Source of the DNA: Lachnospiraceae bacterium
GTDB taxonomy: Bacteria; Bacillota; Clostridia; Lachnospirales; Lachnospiraceae
Direction of reading: 5' to 3'
Assembly (NCBI GenBank): GCA_021771755.1
Contig: JAETOL010000002.1
Coordinates: 1-64,000 of the forward strand
DNA length: 64,000 bases
Shown here: positions 43,368 through 53,161 of the stretch, piece after piece
Layout of the letters: the number at the start of each line of letters is the position of its first letter
Position numbering within the stretch: position 1 is the stretch's first letter
Notes under the pieces: model-generated
Told to the model about the DNA's origin: nothing
What the model saw: only the letters and a program-made list of their open reading frames with translations
The model's database searches: none
Made by a program: the position numbers and the translations under genes

Positions 43368-44657
43368 ATGAAAGAACATGGAGCAAATAGATTATTGGAT
43401 GAATTTATTGGAGAGATCCGGGAGAAGGCGTCAGACTGGCCGGAGCTTCTGGAAATTTTTGAAAACTGTTATCAGAATACATTGAACACTACCGTTCATC
43501 AGATGGCGGATGGGACGACTCATGTGATTACTGGAGATATTCCTGCAATGTGGCTCAGAGACTCGGCGGCGCAGCTCCGCCCTTATATTTTTCCTGCAAA
43601 GAAAAACAGAGAGCTGCAGGAGATTATTGCAGGTCTGGTCAGACGGCAGTTTTTTTACATTTGTATAGATGGATATGCCAATGCGTTTAATGAAGAGCCA
43701 AACGGAGCCTGCTGGGAAAAGGACGATCCGGATCAGAATCCCTGGGTATGGGAGAGAAAATTTGAGGTAGATTCTCTCTGCTATCCAGTGCAGCTTGCCT
43801 GGCTTCTCTGGAAAAATACAGGCTGTGTTTCTCAGTTTGATGATAATTTTCAGAAAGGAGCAAAAAGGATTCTGGAGATCTTCCGTACAGAACAGTACCA
43901 CGAAGAGCGATCTTTGTATCGGTTCCAGAGGACGGGAAGTTATTTTCAGGATACGCTTTCCAGAGAAGGAAAGGGCGCGTTGGTGAAATCCGGTACAGGT
44001 CTTATCTGGTCCGGTTTCCGGCCAAGTGATGATGCCTGTACCTATGGCTATCTGATTCCGTCCAATATGTTTGCAGTGGTGATTCTTGGTTATCTGGAAG
44101 AAATTGAAAGAGAATACTGGAAAGATACACAGATGGAAATGGAGACAAGGACTCTCCGGGAGCAGGTCTATGAGGCTGTGGAAAAAGAAGGAAAAACACG
44201 GACAGAAGAGTTTGGAATGATCTACGCTTATGAAACAGACGGATGGGGAATGTATAATCTTATGGACGATGCAAATGTACCCAGTCTTCTGGCAATGGAT
44301 TATCTGGGATATCCGGCAGACCGGGAAACGGCAGAAAATACCCGAAAGTTTTTGCTGAGTGATGCCAATCCTTATTATTTTAAAGGAGCAAAAGCAGACG
44401 GTATTGGAAGCCCTCATACTCCATCCGGGTATATCTGGCATATTGCAAAGGCTGTGGAAGGATTGACCAGTACCTCTCTGGAGAAAAAAACGGAGATCCT
44501 TCGTACAATGGCAGCTACCACTGCAGGAAAAAAGGTCATGCATGAAGGCTTTTTCTGTGAAGATGATCGTAGATATACGAGAGAGTGGTTTTCCTGGGCA
44601 AACGCTATGTATGTGGAGCTGTTTCTGGATGTGCTGGGTTATCGGCTGGAAAAATAA
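43368..44657 (+). CDS. GH125 exo-alpha-1,6-mannosidase
   Basis: 429 residues of glycoside hydrolase family 125. Conserved blocks are THVITGDIPAMWLRDSAAQLRPY (about 51-73, quoted here in part), the RPSDDACTYGY block (about 218-228) holding the proposed acid Asp, and GYIWHIAKAVEGLTST / EGFFCEDDRRYTREWFSWAN toward the C-terminus. The family removes non-reducing alpha-1,6-mannose by inversion without metal. No signal peptide, so it acts in the cytoplasm on imported glycans. It has its own promoter within the mannoside locus. Confidence 0.9.
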   Translation: MKEHGANRLLDEFIGEIREKASDWPELLEIFENCYQNTLNTTVHQMADGTTHVITGDIPAMWLRDSAAQLRPYIFPAKKNRELQEIIAGLVRRQFFYICIDGYANAFNEEPNGACWEKDDPDQNPWVWERKFEVDSLCYPVQLAWLLWKNTGCVSQFDDNFQKGAKRILEIFRTEQYHEERSLYRFQRTGSYFQDTLSREGKGALVKSGTGLIWSGFRPSDDACTYGYLIPSNMFAVVILGYLEEIEREYWKDTQMEMETRTLREQVYEAVEKEGKTRTEEFGMIYAYETDGWGMYNLMDDANVPSLLAMDYLGYPADRETAENTRKFLLSDANPYYFKGAKADGIGSPHTPSGYIWHIAKAVEGLTSTSLEKKTEILRTMAATTAGKKVMHEGFFCEDDRRYTREWFSWANAMYVELFLDVLGYRLEK

Positions 44658-44691
44658 AGACACACGAAGAGAAAAGTGCGGCCGCAAAATA

Positions 44692-44756
44692 TCTTGAATT
44701 TGTACACTAAACATAGAAAATGGAAAATTGTACAGAGACAGCAGATTGAGTACAAT
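44692..44756 (+). promoter_or_regulatory. Promoter and operator-like boxes of GH38 operon
   Basis: TTGAATTTGTAC (44694-44705) and a second, weaker GGAAAATTGTAC (44722-44733) lie 28 bases apart. The second ends in the -35 TTGTAC; 17 bases later is TACAAT (44751-44756), the same geometry as the GH125 promoter. Confidence 0.6.
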
Positions 44757-44790
44757 AAGAGCAGAAAAAAGGAAAATCAGGAGGATTCCT

Positions 44791-47700
44791 ATGAAAGACA
44801 TGTTTTTAACCGACAGAAAACTGGACAGAAGAATTTCAGAGATTAAGAACTACAGATATAGAGATGCAAAGGATCTGAAGGAATTTGCAGTATGTGAAGA
44901 TGAGCAGGGAGTAGTTAATCCGGTTGTTCCTACAAACTTTGAAGGATGGGACAGGATTTATACAGGAGACTGCTGGTCAGGAAGAGACCGTTACCTGTGG
45001 ATGCATAAGGAGATTCATATTCCGGAGGAATGGAAAGGCAGACGTGTAGTTGGCGTTTTTGATTTCGGAAATACCGGAGCAGGAAACAACAGTGGATTTG
45101 AAGCTATGTGTTACATTAACGAGAAGCCTTATCAGGGTGTTGATGTAAATCACAAGGAAGTTTTCTTCCCGGAAGAATTATATGGAATCACTTTCAGCCT
45201 TACGTTCCGTCTCTGGTCAGGACTGGAGGGAGGCGGAGCTCCCAGAAGCCAGGAGCATAAGATCCGTCAGGCAGATCTTGCATGGCTGGATGAAAAAGCA
45301 GATGATTTTTATTATATGGGCTCCCTGATCCTGGATACGATCAAAAATCTGGAAGATGGAAATCCGGTAAAATATGACCTGAGGATTGCACTGGATAAAG
45401 CCTGTCACTGCATTGACTGGGCTTATCCGGGAAGCGATGTTTTTTATGATACTTTACATCAGGCAGATGATCTTCTGAACCAGAGGATTGATGATATGGG
45501 GAAACATTCTTCTGTAAATGTAACCTGCGTAGGACATACCCATATTGATATGGCATGGCTCTGGAGATTAAAACATACTCACGAAAAAGCTTCCCGTTCG
45601 TTTTCCACTGTACTGAGAATGATGGAAATGTTCCCGGAATATATTTTCCTTCAGACACAGCCTCAGCTATATGCTTATATCAAGGAAGACTTTCCGGAGA
45701 TCTATGAAGAAATCAAAAAACGTGTAAAAGAGGGACGCTGGGAAGCAGATGGCGGTATGTGGGTCGAAGCGGACTGTAATCTTACGAGCGGAGAATCCCT
45801 GACCCGTCAGATTCTCATTGGAAGCCGATTCCTGAAAGAAGAATTTGGGAAAGATGTAGAATACCTGTGGCTGCCAGACGTATTTGGTTATTCCTGGGCG
45901 CTTCCTCAGATTCTTAAAAAATCCGGCATTGATATGTTTATGACTACCAAGATCAGCTGGAACCAGTTTAACCGTATGCCTCATGATACCTTTAACTGGA
46001 AGGGAATGGATGGAACAGAAGTCCTGACGCATTTTATTACCACTCCAGAACCATGGAATGAACCGGGCTCCTGGTTTTATACCTACAATGGACTTCTTAC
46101 TGCAAAAACAGTAAAAGGTGTATGGGACGCCTACAGTGAAAAAGAAATGAATAAAGATCTTCTGATCTCTTATGGATATGGAGACGGAGGCGGCGGTGTA
46201 AACCGTGATCTTCTGGAAGCAAGAAGAAGGATTGACAAGATTCCGGGACTGCCGAATCTGAAGACCGGAACTGCAGGAGAATATTTCCGGAATCTGAAAG
46301 AAACTGTTAAAAATACAGATCAGTATGTACATACCTGGGACGGAGAGCTTTATCTGGAATATCACAGAGGAACTTATACCAGTCAGGGCTATAATAAAAG
46401 AATGAACCGCAAAATGGAGCTTCTGTACCGTAAGGCAGAGTGGCTGACCGCCATGAAAGCTCTGGCGCAGGGCAAGCTGGAAGAGGCTCAGCAGGACAAG
46501 CTTACAGAAGGCTGGAAACTGATCCTGACCAATCAGTTCCACGATATTATTCCTGGATCTTCTATTCATGAAGTATATGAAGATTCCAGAAGAGACTATG
46601 AAAAAGTAAGAAAGATCGGAGAAGAGGTTGCGGCAGAAGCAGAAAGTGTTCTGACAGAAGCAAAAGAAAACTGCTTCACCGTATACAATGCTTCCGGATG
46701 GGAAATGAACGATATCGTAGGGATCCCAGAGGAAAAAAACGGAATCTGCGTGGATACAGAAGGAAATGAACTGACAGTACAGAAGGCAGACGGAATCCAG
46801 TATGTTCATGTGACAGATATTCCTGCAATGGGACATAAGGTGATCCTTTTTAAAGAAGGAGAACTTCCGAAAAAGAACACTGCTTTTGCCGTAAATGGAA
46901 AGAATATCGAAACACCGTTCTATTCTATTTCTCTTAATGATTATGGTCAGATCACAAGACTGTATGACAAGGAACAGGAAAGAGAAGTCCTTGCACAGGG
47001 AGAACGGGGAAATGTTCTTCAGATGTTTGAAGATAAGCCGATCGATAACGATGCCTGGGATATTGATATCTTTTATCAGCAGAAAATGCGTGAGATTACA
47101 GAGCTTACAAGCTTTGAGGTAACGCAGTGCGGCCCGCTCCGTCTTGTAATTCACATGGGATGGAAATATATGAATACTGTAATCGGTCAGGATATGATTC
47201 TGTACAGTACAGACAGACGGATTGACTTTAAGACAGATGTGGACTTCCATGAAAGACAACAGCTTCTGAAAGCTGCATTCTGTGTGGATATCAGAAGTAC
47301 CTATGCAACCTACGATATTCAGTATGGCAATGTACGCCGTCCGAATCATTGGAATACAAGCTGGGATCAGGCAAGATTTGAATCCGTAGGGCACCGGTTC
47401 GCAGATCTTTCTGAAAGAGATTATGGTGTGGCACTGCTCAATGACTGCAAGTATGGCTATGATGTAAAAGATAATGTTATGAGGATTTCTCTTCTCAGAT
47501 CAGGACTTCAGCCGGATCATATCCAGGATGTGGGAAGACATGAGTTTACCTATTCTCTTCTGCCTCATAAGGGAGACTTTGTAGAAGGAAAAGTAGTAGA
47601 GACTGCTTACAGACTGAACAATCCGGCAGATGTTGTAAAAGGTGCGGACAGAAATTCTGACAGTTTCTTTACCCTGGACAACAGTCAGGTGGAAGTGGAT

Positions 47701-47919
47701 GCAGTGAAGAGATCCGAGGATGGAAAATATCTGGTGGTACGTTTCCATGATTTTGCAGGCTCCAGACAGAAAGTCTGTGTATCTCCGACTTTTGCATATC
47801 AGGCATGGGCAGAAAGTGACCTGATGGAAAGACCGACAGAAGACTTCAGAAATGATGCGGTAAAACTGGAACTGCATCCTTATGAGATCAAGACAGTTTT
47901 GTTTCAGATACAGAAGTAA
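44791..47919 (+). CDS. GH38 alpha-mannosidase
   Basis: 1042 residues. The zinc site and catalytic centre are in HTHIDMAWLWR (about 249-259) and LWLPDVFGYSWALPQ with the nucleophile Asp near 364, then HDIIPGSSIHEVYED, the normal GH38 order. The C-terminal two-fifths are the usual beta domains. It cleaves alpha-mannose linkages (alpha-1,2, -1,3 or -1,6) and, lacking a signal peptide, works in the cytoplasm. ATG 44791 is preceded by AGGAGG at 6 bases; the open frame extends to 44728 but overlaps the promoter. The YesL-like gene follows. Confidence 0.93.
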   Translation: MKDMFLTDRKLDRRISEIKNYRYRDAKDLKEFAVCEDEQGVVNPVVPTNFEGWDRIYTGDCWSGRDRYLWMHKEIHIPEEWKGRRVVGVFDFGNTGAGNNSGFEAMCYINEKPYQGVDVNHKEVFFPEELYGITFSLTFRLWSGLEGGGAPRSQEHKIRQADLAWLDEKADDFYYMGSLILDTIKNLEDGNPVKYDLRIALDKACHCIDWAYPGSDVFYDTLHQADDLLNQRIDDMGKHSSVNVTCVGHTHIDMAWLWRLKHTHEKASRSFSTVLRMMEMFPEYIFLQTQPQLYAYIKEDFPEIYEEIKKRVKEGRWEADGGMWVEADCNLTSGESLTRQILIGSRFLKEEFGKDVEYLWLPDVFGYSWALPQILKKSGIDMFMTTKISWNQFNRMPHDTFNWKGMDGTEVLTHFITTPEPWNEPGSWFYTYNGLLTAKTVKGVWDAYSEKEMNKDLLISYGYGDGGGGVNRDLLEARRRIDKIPGLPNLKTGTAGEYFRNLKETVKNTDQYVHTWDGELYLEYHRGTYTSQGYNKRMNRKMELLYRKAEWLTAMKALAQGKLEEAQQDKLTEGWKLILTNQFHDIIPGSSIHEVYEDSRRDYEKVRKIGEEVAAEAESVLTEAKENCFTVYNASGWEMNDIVGIPEEKNGICVDTEGNELTVQKADGIQYVHVTDIPAMGHKVILFKEGELPKKNTAFAVNGKNIETPFYSISLNDYGQITRLYDKEQEREVLAQGERGNVLQMFEDKPIDNDAWDIDIFYQQKMREITELTSFEVTQCGPLRLVIHMGWKYMNTVIGQDMILYSTDRRIDFKTDVDFHERQQLLKAAFCVDIRSTYATYDIQYGNVRRPNHWNTSWDQARFESVGHRFADLSERDYGVALLNDCKYGYDVKDNVMRISLLRSGLQPDHIQDVGRHEFTYSLLPHKGDFVEGKVVETAYRLNNPADVVKGADRNSDSFFTLDNSQVEVDAVKRSEDGKYLVVRFHDFAGSRQKVCVSPTFAYQAWAESDLMERPTEDFRNDAVKLELHPYEIKTVLFQIQK

Positions 47920-47953
47920 ATTTTGATAAGAGGATTATGAAGGAGGAAGTGCC

Positions 47954-48625
47954 GTGTTTGGCGAAATTTTTCAGATAGAGAAAATACTTGGCGTATGCGA
48001 CAGAATCTTATACTTTTTAAAAATCAATTTTTTCTTTTTAGTTTCAAATCTTCCTGTGCTGTTATTTTTCCTGTTTGTGGGAATCAGCCAGGTGCGCACT
48101 TACCTTCCTCTTTTCCTGATATGTGCAGTATGGGCAGGTCCGGCTCTGAGTGCGGTATTCTTTGCCATGAATCGTGTTTTACACAAAACAGATACCACCG
48201 CATGGAAGGATTATAAAACCGGATATCTGGATTCCTGGGGCAGTAAGATGGGGATTGCAGTCATCCAGCTGTTTCTGGTGTGGATGTTCTGGACAAACGT
48301 GGAGTTTTTTTCCATGGAGATCCCTGTTCTGCCCCTGACCATCCTGTTTTTTCTTTTGTTTGCAGGTGTGATCATCATGACCCCGGATCTTTACCTGCTG
48401 GCTTCACGATATGAGATGAAGGTAAAGGATGTTTTTAAGGGGGCTGTGATTCTGGGATTTACAAGGCCTGTGATTACCCTGGGAAATACAGCCATGCTGG
48501 TCATTGTCCTGATATTGCTGGAGATACAGCCCGGAACCTTTATGTTGTTTATTGCAAGTATTTACGGGTTTATGGTTGTATTTATGAATCAAAAAGTAAT
48601 GAGAGTCATAGAAGAGAGCCGCTGA
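47954..48625 (+). CDS. YesL-like (DUF624) membrane protein
   Basis: 223 residues with about six membrane helices and the DUF624/YesL plan: an F-G-x-I-F start, the AGPALSAVFFAMNRVL block and an N-terminal helix preceding FLKINFFFLVSNLPVL. Homologues sit beside YesM/YesN systems and oligosaccharide importers; their role is not settled. GTG 47954 is used, with GAAGGAGG before it. A terminator hairpin lies inside the gene's last codons. Confidence 0.8.
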   Translation: MFGEIFQIEKILGVCDRILYFLKINFFFLVSNLPVLLFFLFVGISQVRTYLPLFLICAVWAGPALSAVFFAMNRVLHKTDTTAWKDYKTGYLDSWGSKMGIAVIQLFLVWMFWTNVEFFSMEIPVLPLTILFFLLFAGVIIMTPDLYLLASRYEMKVKDVFKGAVILGFTRPVITLGNTAMLVIVLILLEIQPGTFMLFIASIYGFMVVFMNQKVMRVIEESR

Positions 48626-48640
48626 CTGTGCTCTCTTTTT
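48612..48640 (+). terminator. Terminator of the GH38-YesL transcript
   Basis: AAGAGAGC pairs with GCTCTCTTTT around CGCTGACTGT. It overlaps the end of the YesL-like gene and the -35 of the next promoter. Confidence 0.75.
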
Positions 48641-48650
48641 ATGCTATACT
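48622..48650 (+). promoter_or_regulatory. Promoter of the second YesM/YesN pair
   Basis: CTGACT, 17 bases, TATACT. The -35 lies in the loop of the preceding terminator. Confidence 0.6.
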
Positions 48651-48719
48651 AATAGTGGAAATGTCTGATCCTGACATCTCCGATAACAGAAAAGAGAAGG
48701 GAAAGCGGGGATATAAAGC

Positions 48720-50453
48720 ATGAAGAAACATTCTTCAAAGCAGCTTTATTTTCGATTATTCTGGGGATATACGATTATTCTGTTTTTTGTTGCAGCAGTG
48801 CTGGAACTTTATTTTTTTACAATTTTCAGCAGGAAAAATTTTGAAGAAAGTATAGAGATCAGAGATCAGATCTGTCAGGATGCACTGGATTATCTGAAGG
48901 AGACTGAGCAGCAGGCAGATCACATTTATATGTCTTTGTATCGTTCTCAGAGAGAACTGGACGATATGATTGCTTATTTTCGTCTGGATGAAGAAGAATA
49001 TCAGAAATATTGCCTGGAAAAATATATGGCTACAAAGGAACTGGAATACCGTAGTATTTATGATTTTATCAATGAAGCTTTTACTACTTATGATGAGCTG
49101 AAAGAGATTGAACTGGTCAGCTATGCGACAATGAAGATGACTCGCTGTTATCCGGAAAAGGTGTTTTTTCCGGGAAAAGACGGAAAAAAAAGAATATCAG
49201 ATCTGGAAACAGGACAGAACTGGAAAAAGGGAGAACTGGTTTATCTGAAAGAAATAAGAAACCCGGATACGCTGGAACAGGAAGGTTGTATGGTCTTTGT
49301 TTTTGATGGACGCAAAGCCTTTGAAAAACTGAATGCTCCTGAAGATCATGTGATGTTGGCGGTGGTATCCCGGGATGCCCAGGAGGTGTTTGCAGATGAG
49401 AGTCTTGGAGAATGGAAGTGGAAAGAAGCTTCTCAGCAGAAAAAATATGACGTGACCCAGGACTATGCAGATGAATATAAGGTATATGCATATGTGGACA
49501 AAAAAGCCGCAGCGGCACTGAAGTATCCGGTGGTTTTTGCAATTTTGGGAGTAGGTATTCTGGTAATGACAGCGGGAATCTTTGGTATTGCATGTTATGT
49601 AAAGAGATTCACTGCCCGGGTGGAAGGAATCCTGGATGCTATGAATAAGGTAAAAACCGGAAATCTCAGAGAACGTATTCAGATTGACAGGGAACGGGAT
49701 GAACTGGATATGATTGCAGGGAATTTTAATGAAATGTGCGGAAAGCTGGAGCTTTATATACAAAAAAGTTACCTGGCAGAAATTGAGACAAAAAATGCGC
49801 AGATCCAGGCGCTTCAAAGTCAGATCAATCCTCATTTCCTTTATAATACATTGGAAGCCATACGAATGAAAGCTATCTGTAATGGAGACAGAGAAGTAGG
49901 AAAAATGCTTTACAGTATGGTAGCTTTATTTCGCAGCCAGCTGAAAGAAGCGGATATTATCACGCTGGGTCAGGAACTGGATTACTGTAAGCAGTATATG
50001 GAATTATTTGAATATCGGTATCAGGGCTGTTTTTTGTCAGAGGTGGAATGCCCGGTAGAGCTTCTGGCGCTGCCTGTGCCAAAGTTTATTCTTCAGCCGG
50101 TAGTGGAAAACTATTTTATCCATGGCATTGAAAGAGACAGAAAAGACAACCATCTTCTGATCTATGCAGAAAGACAGGGAGAAAAGCTGTGTATCTATGT
50201 GGAGGATAATGGCTGCGGTATGGACGAAGAAAAGATTCGAGAGAAAAACCGGGAACTTAGAGAAGATGATTACGGAGACAAACAGAAAAAATCAATTGGT
50301 ATAGGAAATGTAAACAGAAGGATCAAAGCTGTGTATGGAGATGCATACGGAATCTTCATACAGAAAGCGGAACCAAAAGGTCTGCAGGTGATATTAACGA
50401 TCAGGATAGAAGAGGGGAATGGCGATGGAAAAGATCATGCTGGTGGAAGATGA
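48720..50453 (+). CDS. YesM-type sensor histidine kinase
   Basis: 577 residues: membrane helix at about 15-38, an external domain of about 225 residues (dCache-like size), second helix about 265-292, HAMP, then His_kinase with H372 in QSQINPHFLYNT and a GHKL ATPase (VENYFIHGI, VEDNGCGMD, SIGIGNVNRR). It probably senses mannosides directly or through the importer's binding protein and phosphorylates the next gene product. Its 3' end overlaps that gene by 29 bases. Confidence 0.92.
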   Translation: MKKHSSKQLYFRLFWGYTIILFFVAAVLELYFFTIFSRKNFEESIEIRDQICQDALDYLKETEQQADHIYMSLYRSQRELDDMIAYFRLDEEEYQKYCLEKYMATKELEYRSIYDFINEAFTTYDELKEIELVSYATMKMTRCYPEKVFFPGKDGKKRISDLETGQNWKKGELVYLKEIRNPDTLEQEGCMVFVFDGRKAFEKLNAPEDHVMLAVVSRDAQEVFADESLGEWKWKEASQQKKYDVTQDYADEYKVYAYVDKKAAAALKYPVVFAILGVGILVMTAGIFGIACYVKRFTARVEGILDAMNKVKTGNLRERIQIDRERDELDMIAGNFNEMCGKLELYIQKSYLAEIETKNAQIQALQSQINPHFLYNTLEAIRMKAICNGDREVGKMLYSMVALFRSQLKEADIITLGQELDYCKQYMELFEYRYQGCFLSEVECPVELLALPVPKFILQPVVENYFIHGIERDRKDNHLLIYAERQGEKLCIYVEDNGCGMDEEKIREKNRELREDDYGDKQKKSIGIGNVNRRIKAVYGDAYGIFIQKAEPKGLQVILTIRIEEGNGDGKDHAGGR

Positions 50454-51951
50454 GGAATTTATTCTTCAGGGAATCCGTTATATTATTGACTGGGGGGAGC
50501 TGTCCATGGAAGTGAGCCATATGGCTCATAACGGCAGAGAGGCGCTGGATCTGTTTCGGAAGGAACCGGTGGATATTGTGGTTACAGATGTGGAAATGCC
50601 TTTTATGAGCGGACTGGAGCTTCTGGAGGAGATACGTAGAATCAGCCCTCGGACAAGATGTATCATTCTGTCTGGCTATGACGAATTTGAATATGCAAGA
50701 AAAGCAATGAAACTGGACGTAGAAGAATATATCCTGAAACCGGTAGACGAAGAGCAGCTGAAGCAGGCGCTTATTCATGCCAAAGAGCATTTGAACCAGA
50801 TCGATCGAAGAAATGCAGGGAGCCTGGAGGACAAGATCGGATGGCACAGATTTCTGAAAGGAAAACTGAGACCGGAAGAGGAAGCGGAGTTTTATCATAT
50901 CCTTCCTGCGATAAGAGAAGGAGAAAAGGTTTTTGTTTCTCTGATGAAGGTGGAACCCGGGTCTCTGAATGAAACAGAAGGGTTGAATGACATTCTGGCA
51001 GAACTTCAAAAAGAAAAGCAGGAAAGCAGAGCAATCTGTCTTTCACCGGATACTCTGTTCCTGCTTTTGTACCAGAAAGAAAATACTTCGGAAGAAGATA
51101 TACTTGAGTATTATAAAGATTTTCAGGACAGACTGGAGAGCGGTTGTGGAATTATGAGCTTTCTTACTTTAAGTCACGGGATCGACAGCTATGGACAGCT
51201 TCCGGAATGTTATAAACTAGTGTCAAAGCTTCAGAAATACAGAATGCTGGAGGGATATGGAAGCTGCATTAACGAAAATCACATTAAAGACAGAAAATCG
51301 GCAGATGTGGTCATTGATGAACAGCAGCTTCGCAGGATGATCCTTAAAAAAGACAAAGAGGGCGCCTTGAATTATATGGAAGATCTGTTTATCAATAACC
51401 TGAAATCGGAGGTAAATGTAGATGTTCTTTATCAGATGGCGTTGAAGATAGCCATGCTGCTTCAGGATATCAAGGTAGAATATAAGCTGGCACAATTTCG
51501 AAATTTTCAGGATTTTTCGGATATCATTGAAAAAATATACCAGGCAGATGATATCTTTGGTCTTAAGACGATTTTTATTTCAGAGATTTCAGAGATCATC
51601 ACCTATCTTCATACAGAGGATTCTCAGTATACTCCGGTGGTAAAGCAGATTATGGCAGAGGTACGGAAAAATTACAAAGAGGACATGAATCTAAAAACTC
51701 TGTCCTACAAATATCATATGAACGCATCTTATCTGGGACAGATCTTTCAGAAGGAAGCAGGATGCTCTTTTTCTCAGTATCTCAGCAATATCAAAAACGG
51801 TGTGGCAAAGGATCTGATCCTGAACACCAATATGAAAATCAATGACATAGCAAGAGAAGTGGGCTATCCGGATACCAGTTACTTTTACCGGAAATTCAAG
51901 CAGTGCTATGGAGTATCTCCGGCATCTTTAAGAAACATGAAAAAATATTGA
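50425..51951 (+). CDS. YesN-type response regulator (REC plus AraC HTH)
   Basis: 508 residues: receiver with E8-D9-E10, phosphoacceptor D55 in VVTDVEMPF and K in YILKPVD, a long middle region, and a C-terminal AraC double helix-turn-helix (MNLKTLSYKYHMNASYLGQI, KINDIAREVGYPDTSYFYRK). The start at 50425 has GAGGGG 7 bases before it; an ATG six bases earlier is in frame but too close. It is the best candidate to bind the TAGAATTTGTAC boxes before GH125, GH38 and the importer operon. Confidence 0.92.
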   Translation: MEKIMLVEDEEFILQGIRYIIDWGELSMEVSHMAHNGREALDLFRKEPVDIVVTDVEMPFMSGLELLEEIRRISPRTRCIILSGYDEFEYARKAMKLDVEEYILKPVDEEQLKQALIHAKEHLNQIDRRNAGSLEDKIGWHRFLKGKLRPEEEAEFYHILPAIREGEKVFVSLMKVEPGSLNETEGLNDILAELQKEKQESRAICLSPDTLFLLLYQKENTSEEDILEYYKDFQDRLESGCGIMSFLTLSHGIDSYGQLPECYKLVSKLQKYRMLEGYGSCINENHIKDRKSADVVIDEQQLRRMILKKDKEGALNYMEDLFINNLKSEVNVDVLYQMALKIAMLLQDIKVEYKLAQFRNFQDFSDIIEKIYQADDIFGLKTIFISEISEIITYLHTEDSQYTPVVKQIMAEVRKNYKEDMNLKTLSYKYHMNASYLGQIFQKEAGCSFSQYLSNIKNGVAKDLILNTNMKINDIAREVGYPDTSYFYRKFKQCYGVSPASLRNMKKY

Positions 51952-52022
51952 AACTGAATATGTGGTACACAGATGGACAGATTCTGCAAGTGGAAAAATT
52001 ATAGTTTTTTTTCGGGACAGCA

Positions 52023-52125
52023 TGTAGGATTTGTCCATTTTTTGAACTTTTTTCACTAGAATTTGTACAACAAAACTGAAAGATTTCGACTAGGATTTGC
52101 ACTTTTTTCCTAGTATATTTGTATA
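52023..52125 (+). promoter_or_regulatory. Operator-like triple repeat and promoter of the mannoside importer operon
   Basis: Three direct copies of one box: TAGGATTTGTCC (52025-52036), TAGAATTTGTAC (52057-52068) and TAGGATTTGCAC (52091-52102), spaced 32 and 34 bases, near three helix turns. The last ends in a -35-like TTGCAC; a -10 near 52120-52127 (TGTATATG) follows at about 17-19 bases. Confidence 0.6.
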
Positions 52126-52190
52126 TGAAAAAAGGTGCACAATATGACAGGCCGGCAGTTGTAGGGAGTACCTGAAAAGGAGGTTGTGAA

Positions 52191-53141
52191 GTGAAAAAAG
52201 AAGAAAAGGCAAAAAAAGTGGGATTTCTCACTCGCCTGAAAACCAATAAGGAACTGCTTTTTTTAAGTATGCCTGGTGCGATCTGGTTTCTTTTGTTTGC
52301 TTACCTGCCACTGTTTGGTGTTCTTGTAGCATTTAAACAGTTCCGTCTGTCAGGAAATTTTTTTGAGAGTCTTATCAAAAGTGAATTCGTAGGATTTAAA
52401 AACTTTAAATTCCTGTTCAGCAGCGGTGATGCATGGATCATTGTAAGAAACACAGTATTATATAATGCAGTATTTATTGTTCTCGGTGTTGTACTTCCTG
52501 TTATTGTAGCTTTATTATTAAACGAACTGAGAAATAAAGGAATGGCAAAGATTTACCAGAGCTCTATGTTCCTTCCATATTTTTTATCATGGGTTGTAGT
52601 CAGCTATTGTATTTATGCATTCCTTAATCCGGAGAAAGGTTATTTCAACAGTATTCTGCAGCAGTTTGGACATGATGGAATTTCCTGGTATACAGAAAAA
52701 AGTTTCTGGCCGTTTATTATTATCTTTATGAGCCAGTGGAAAGGAATCGGATACAACACCGTTGTATATCTGGCTTCCATCTGCGGAATCAATAAGACCT
52801 ATTATGAAGCAGCCGTACTGGATGGAGCGAGCAAATGGCAGCAGATCAAATATATTACAATCCCGCTTTTGAAACCGGTCATCACTATTCTGCTGATCAT
52901 GGCTGTAGGTGGAATCTTCAAGGCGGATTTCGGACTGTTTTATCAGCTGCCGATGAACTCAGGTCCTTTATACCCGGTGACAAACGTACTGGATACCTAT
53001 ATATTCCGGGCTCTGCAAACAAACGGAGAGATCGGTATGAGCTCTGCCGCTGCATTGTTCCAGTCAACTGTAGGCTTTGTACTGATCATGATTGCTAATA
53101 AAATTGTGGCTAAGGTAGACAGTGAAAATGCATTATTCTAA
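52191..53141 (+). CDS. Oligosaccharide ABC permease (LplB-like)
   Basis: 316 residues, six helices, BPD_transp_1 type. The EAA loop is in YYEAAVLDGASKWQQIKYITIPLL (about 205-228, quoted in part), characteristic of the LplB/UgpA group. It pairs with the next permease. No ATPase is encoded in the operon; LplB-type transporters usually share an MsmK-type ATPase from elsewhere. AAAGGAGG precedes a GTG start, read as Met-Lys-Lys. Confidence 0.9.
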   Translation: MKKEEKAKKVGFLTRLKTNKELLFLSMPGAIWFLLFAYLPLFGVLVAFKQFRLSGNFFESLIKSEFVGFKNFKFLFSSGDAWIIVRNTVLYNAVFIVLGVVLPVIVALLLNELRNKGMAKIYQSSMFLPYFLSWVVVSYCIYAFLNPEKGYFNSILQQFGHDGISWYTEKSFWPFIIIFMSQWKGIGYNTVVYLASICGINKTYYEAAVLDGASKWQQIKYITIPLLKPVITILLIMAVGGIFKADFGLFYQLPMNSGPLYPVTNVLDTYIFRALQTNGEIGMSSAAALFQSTVGFVLIMIANKIVAKVDSENALF

Positions 53142-53161
53142 GAAAGGAGATAAGTAAGGTT

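Noticed and set aside
45667-47394. 575-codon minus-strand open frame across the GH38 gene
   Set aside because: Antisense shadow of a well-supported GH38 enzyme; composition is skewed and no domain is seen. The same applies to 39114-40553 and 40846-42465 over ileS and glgP.
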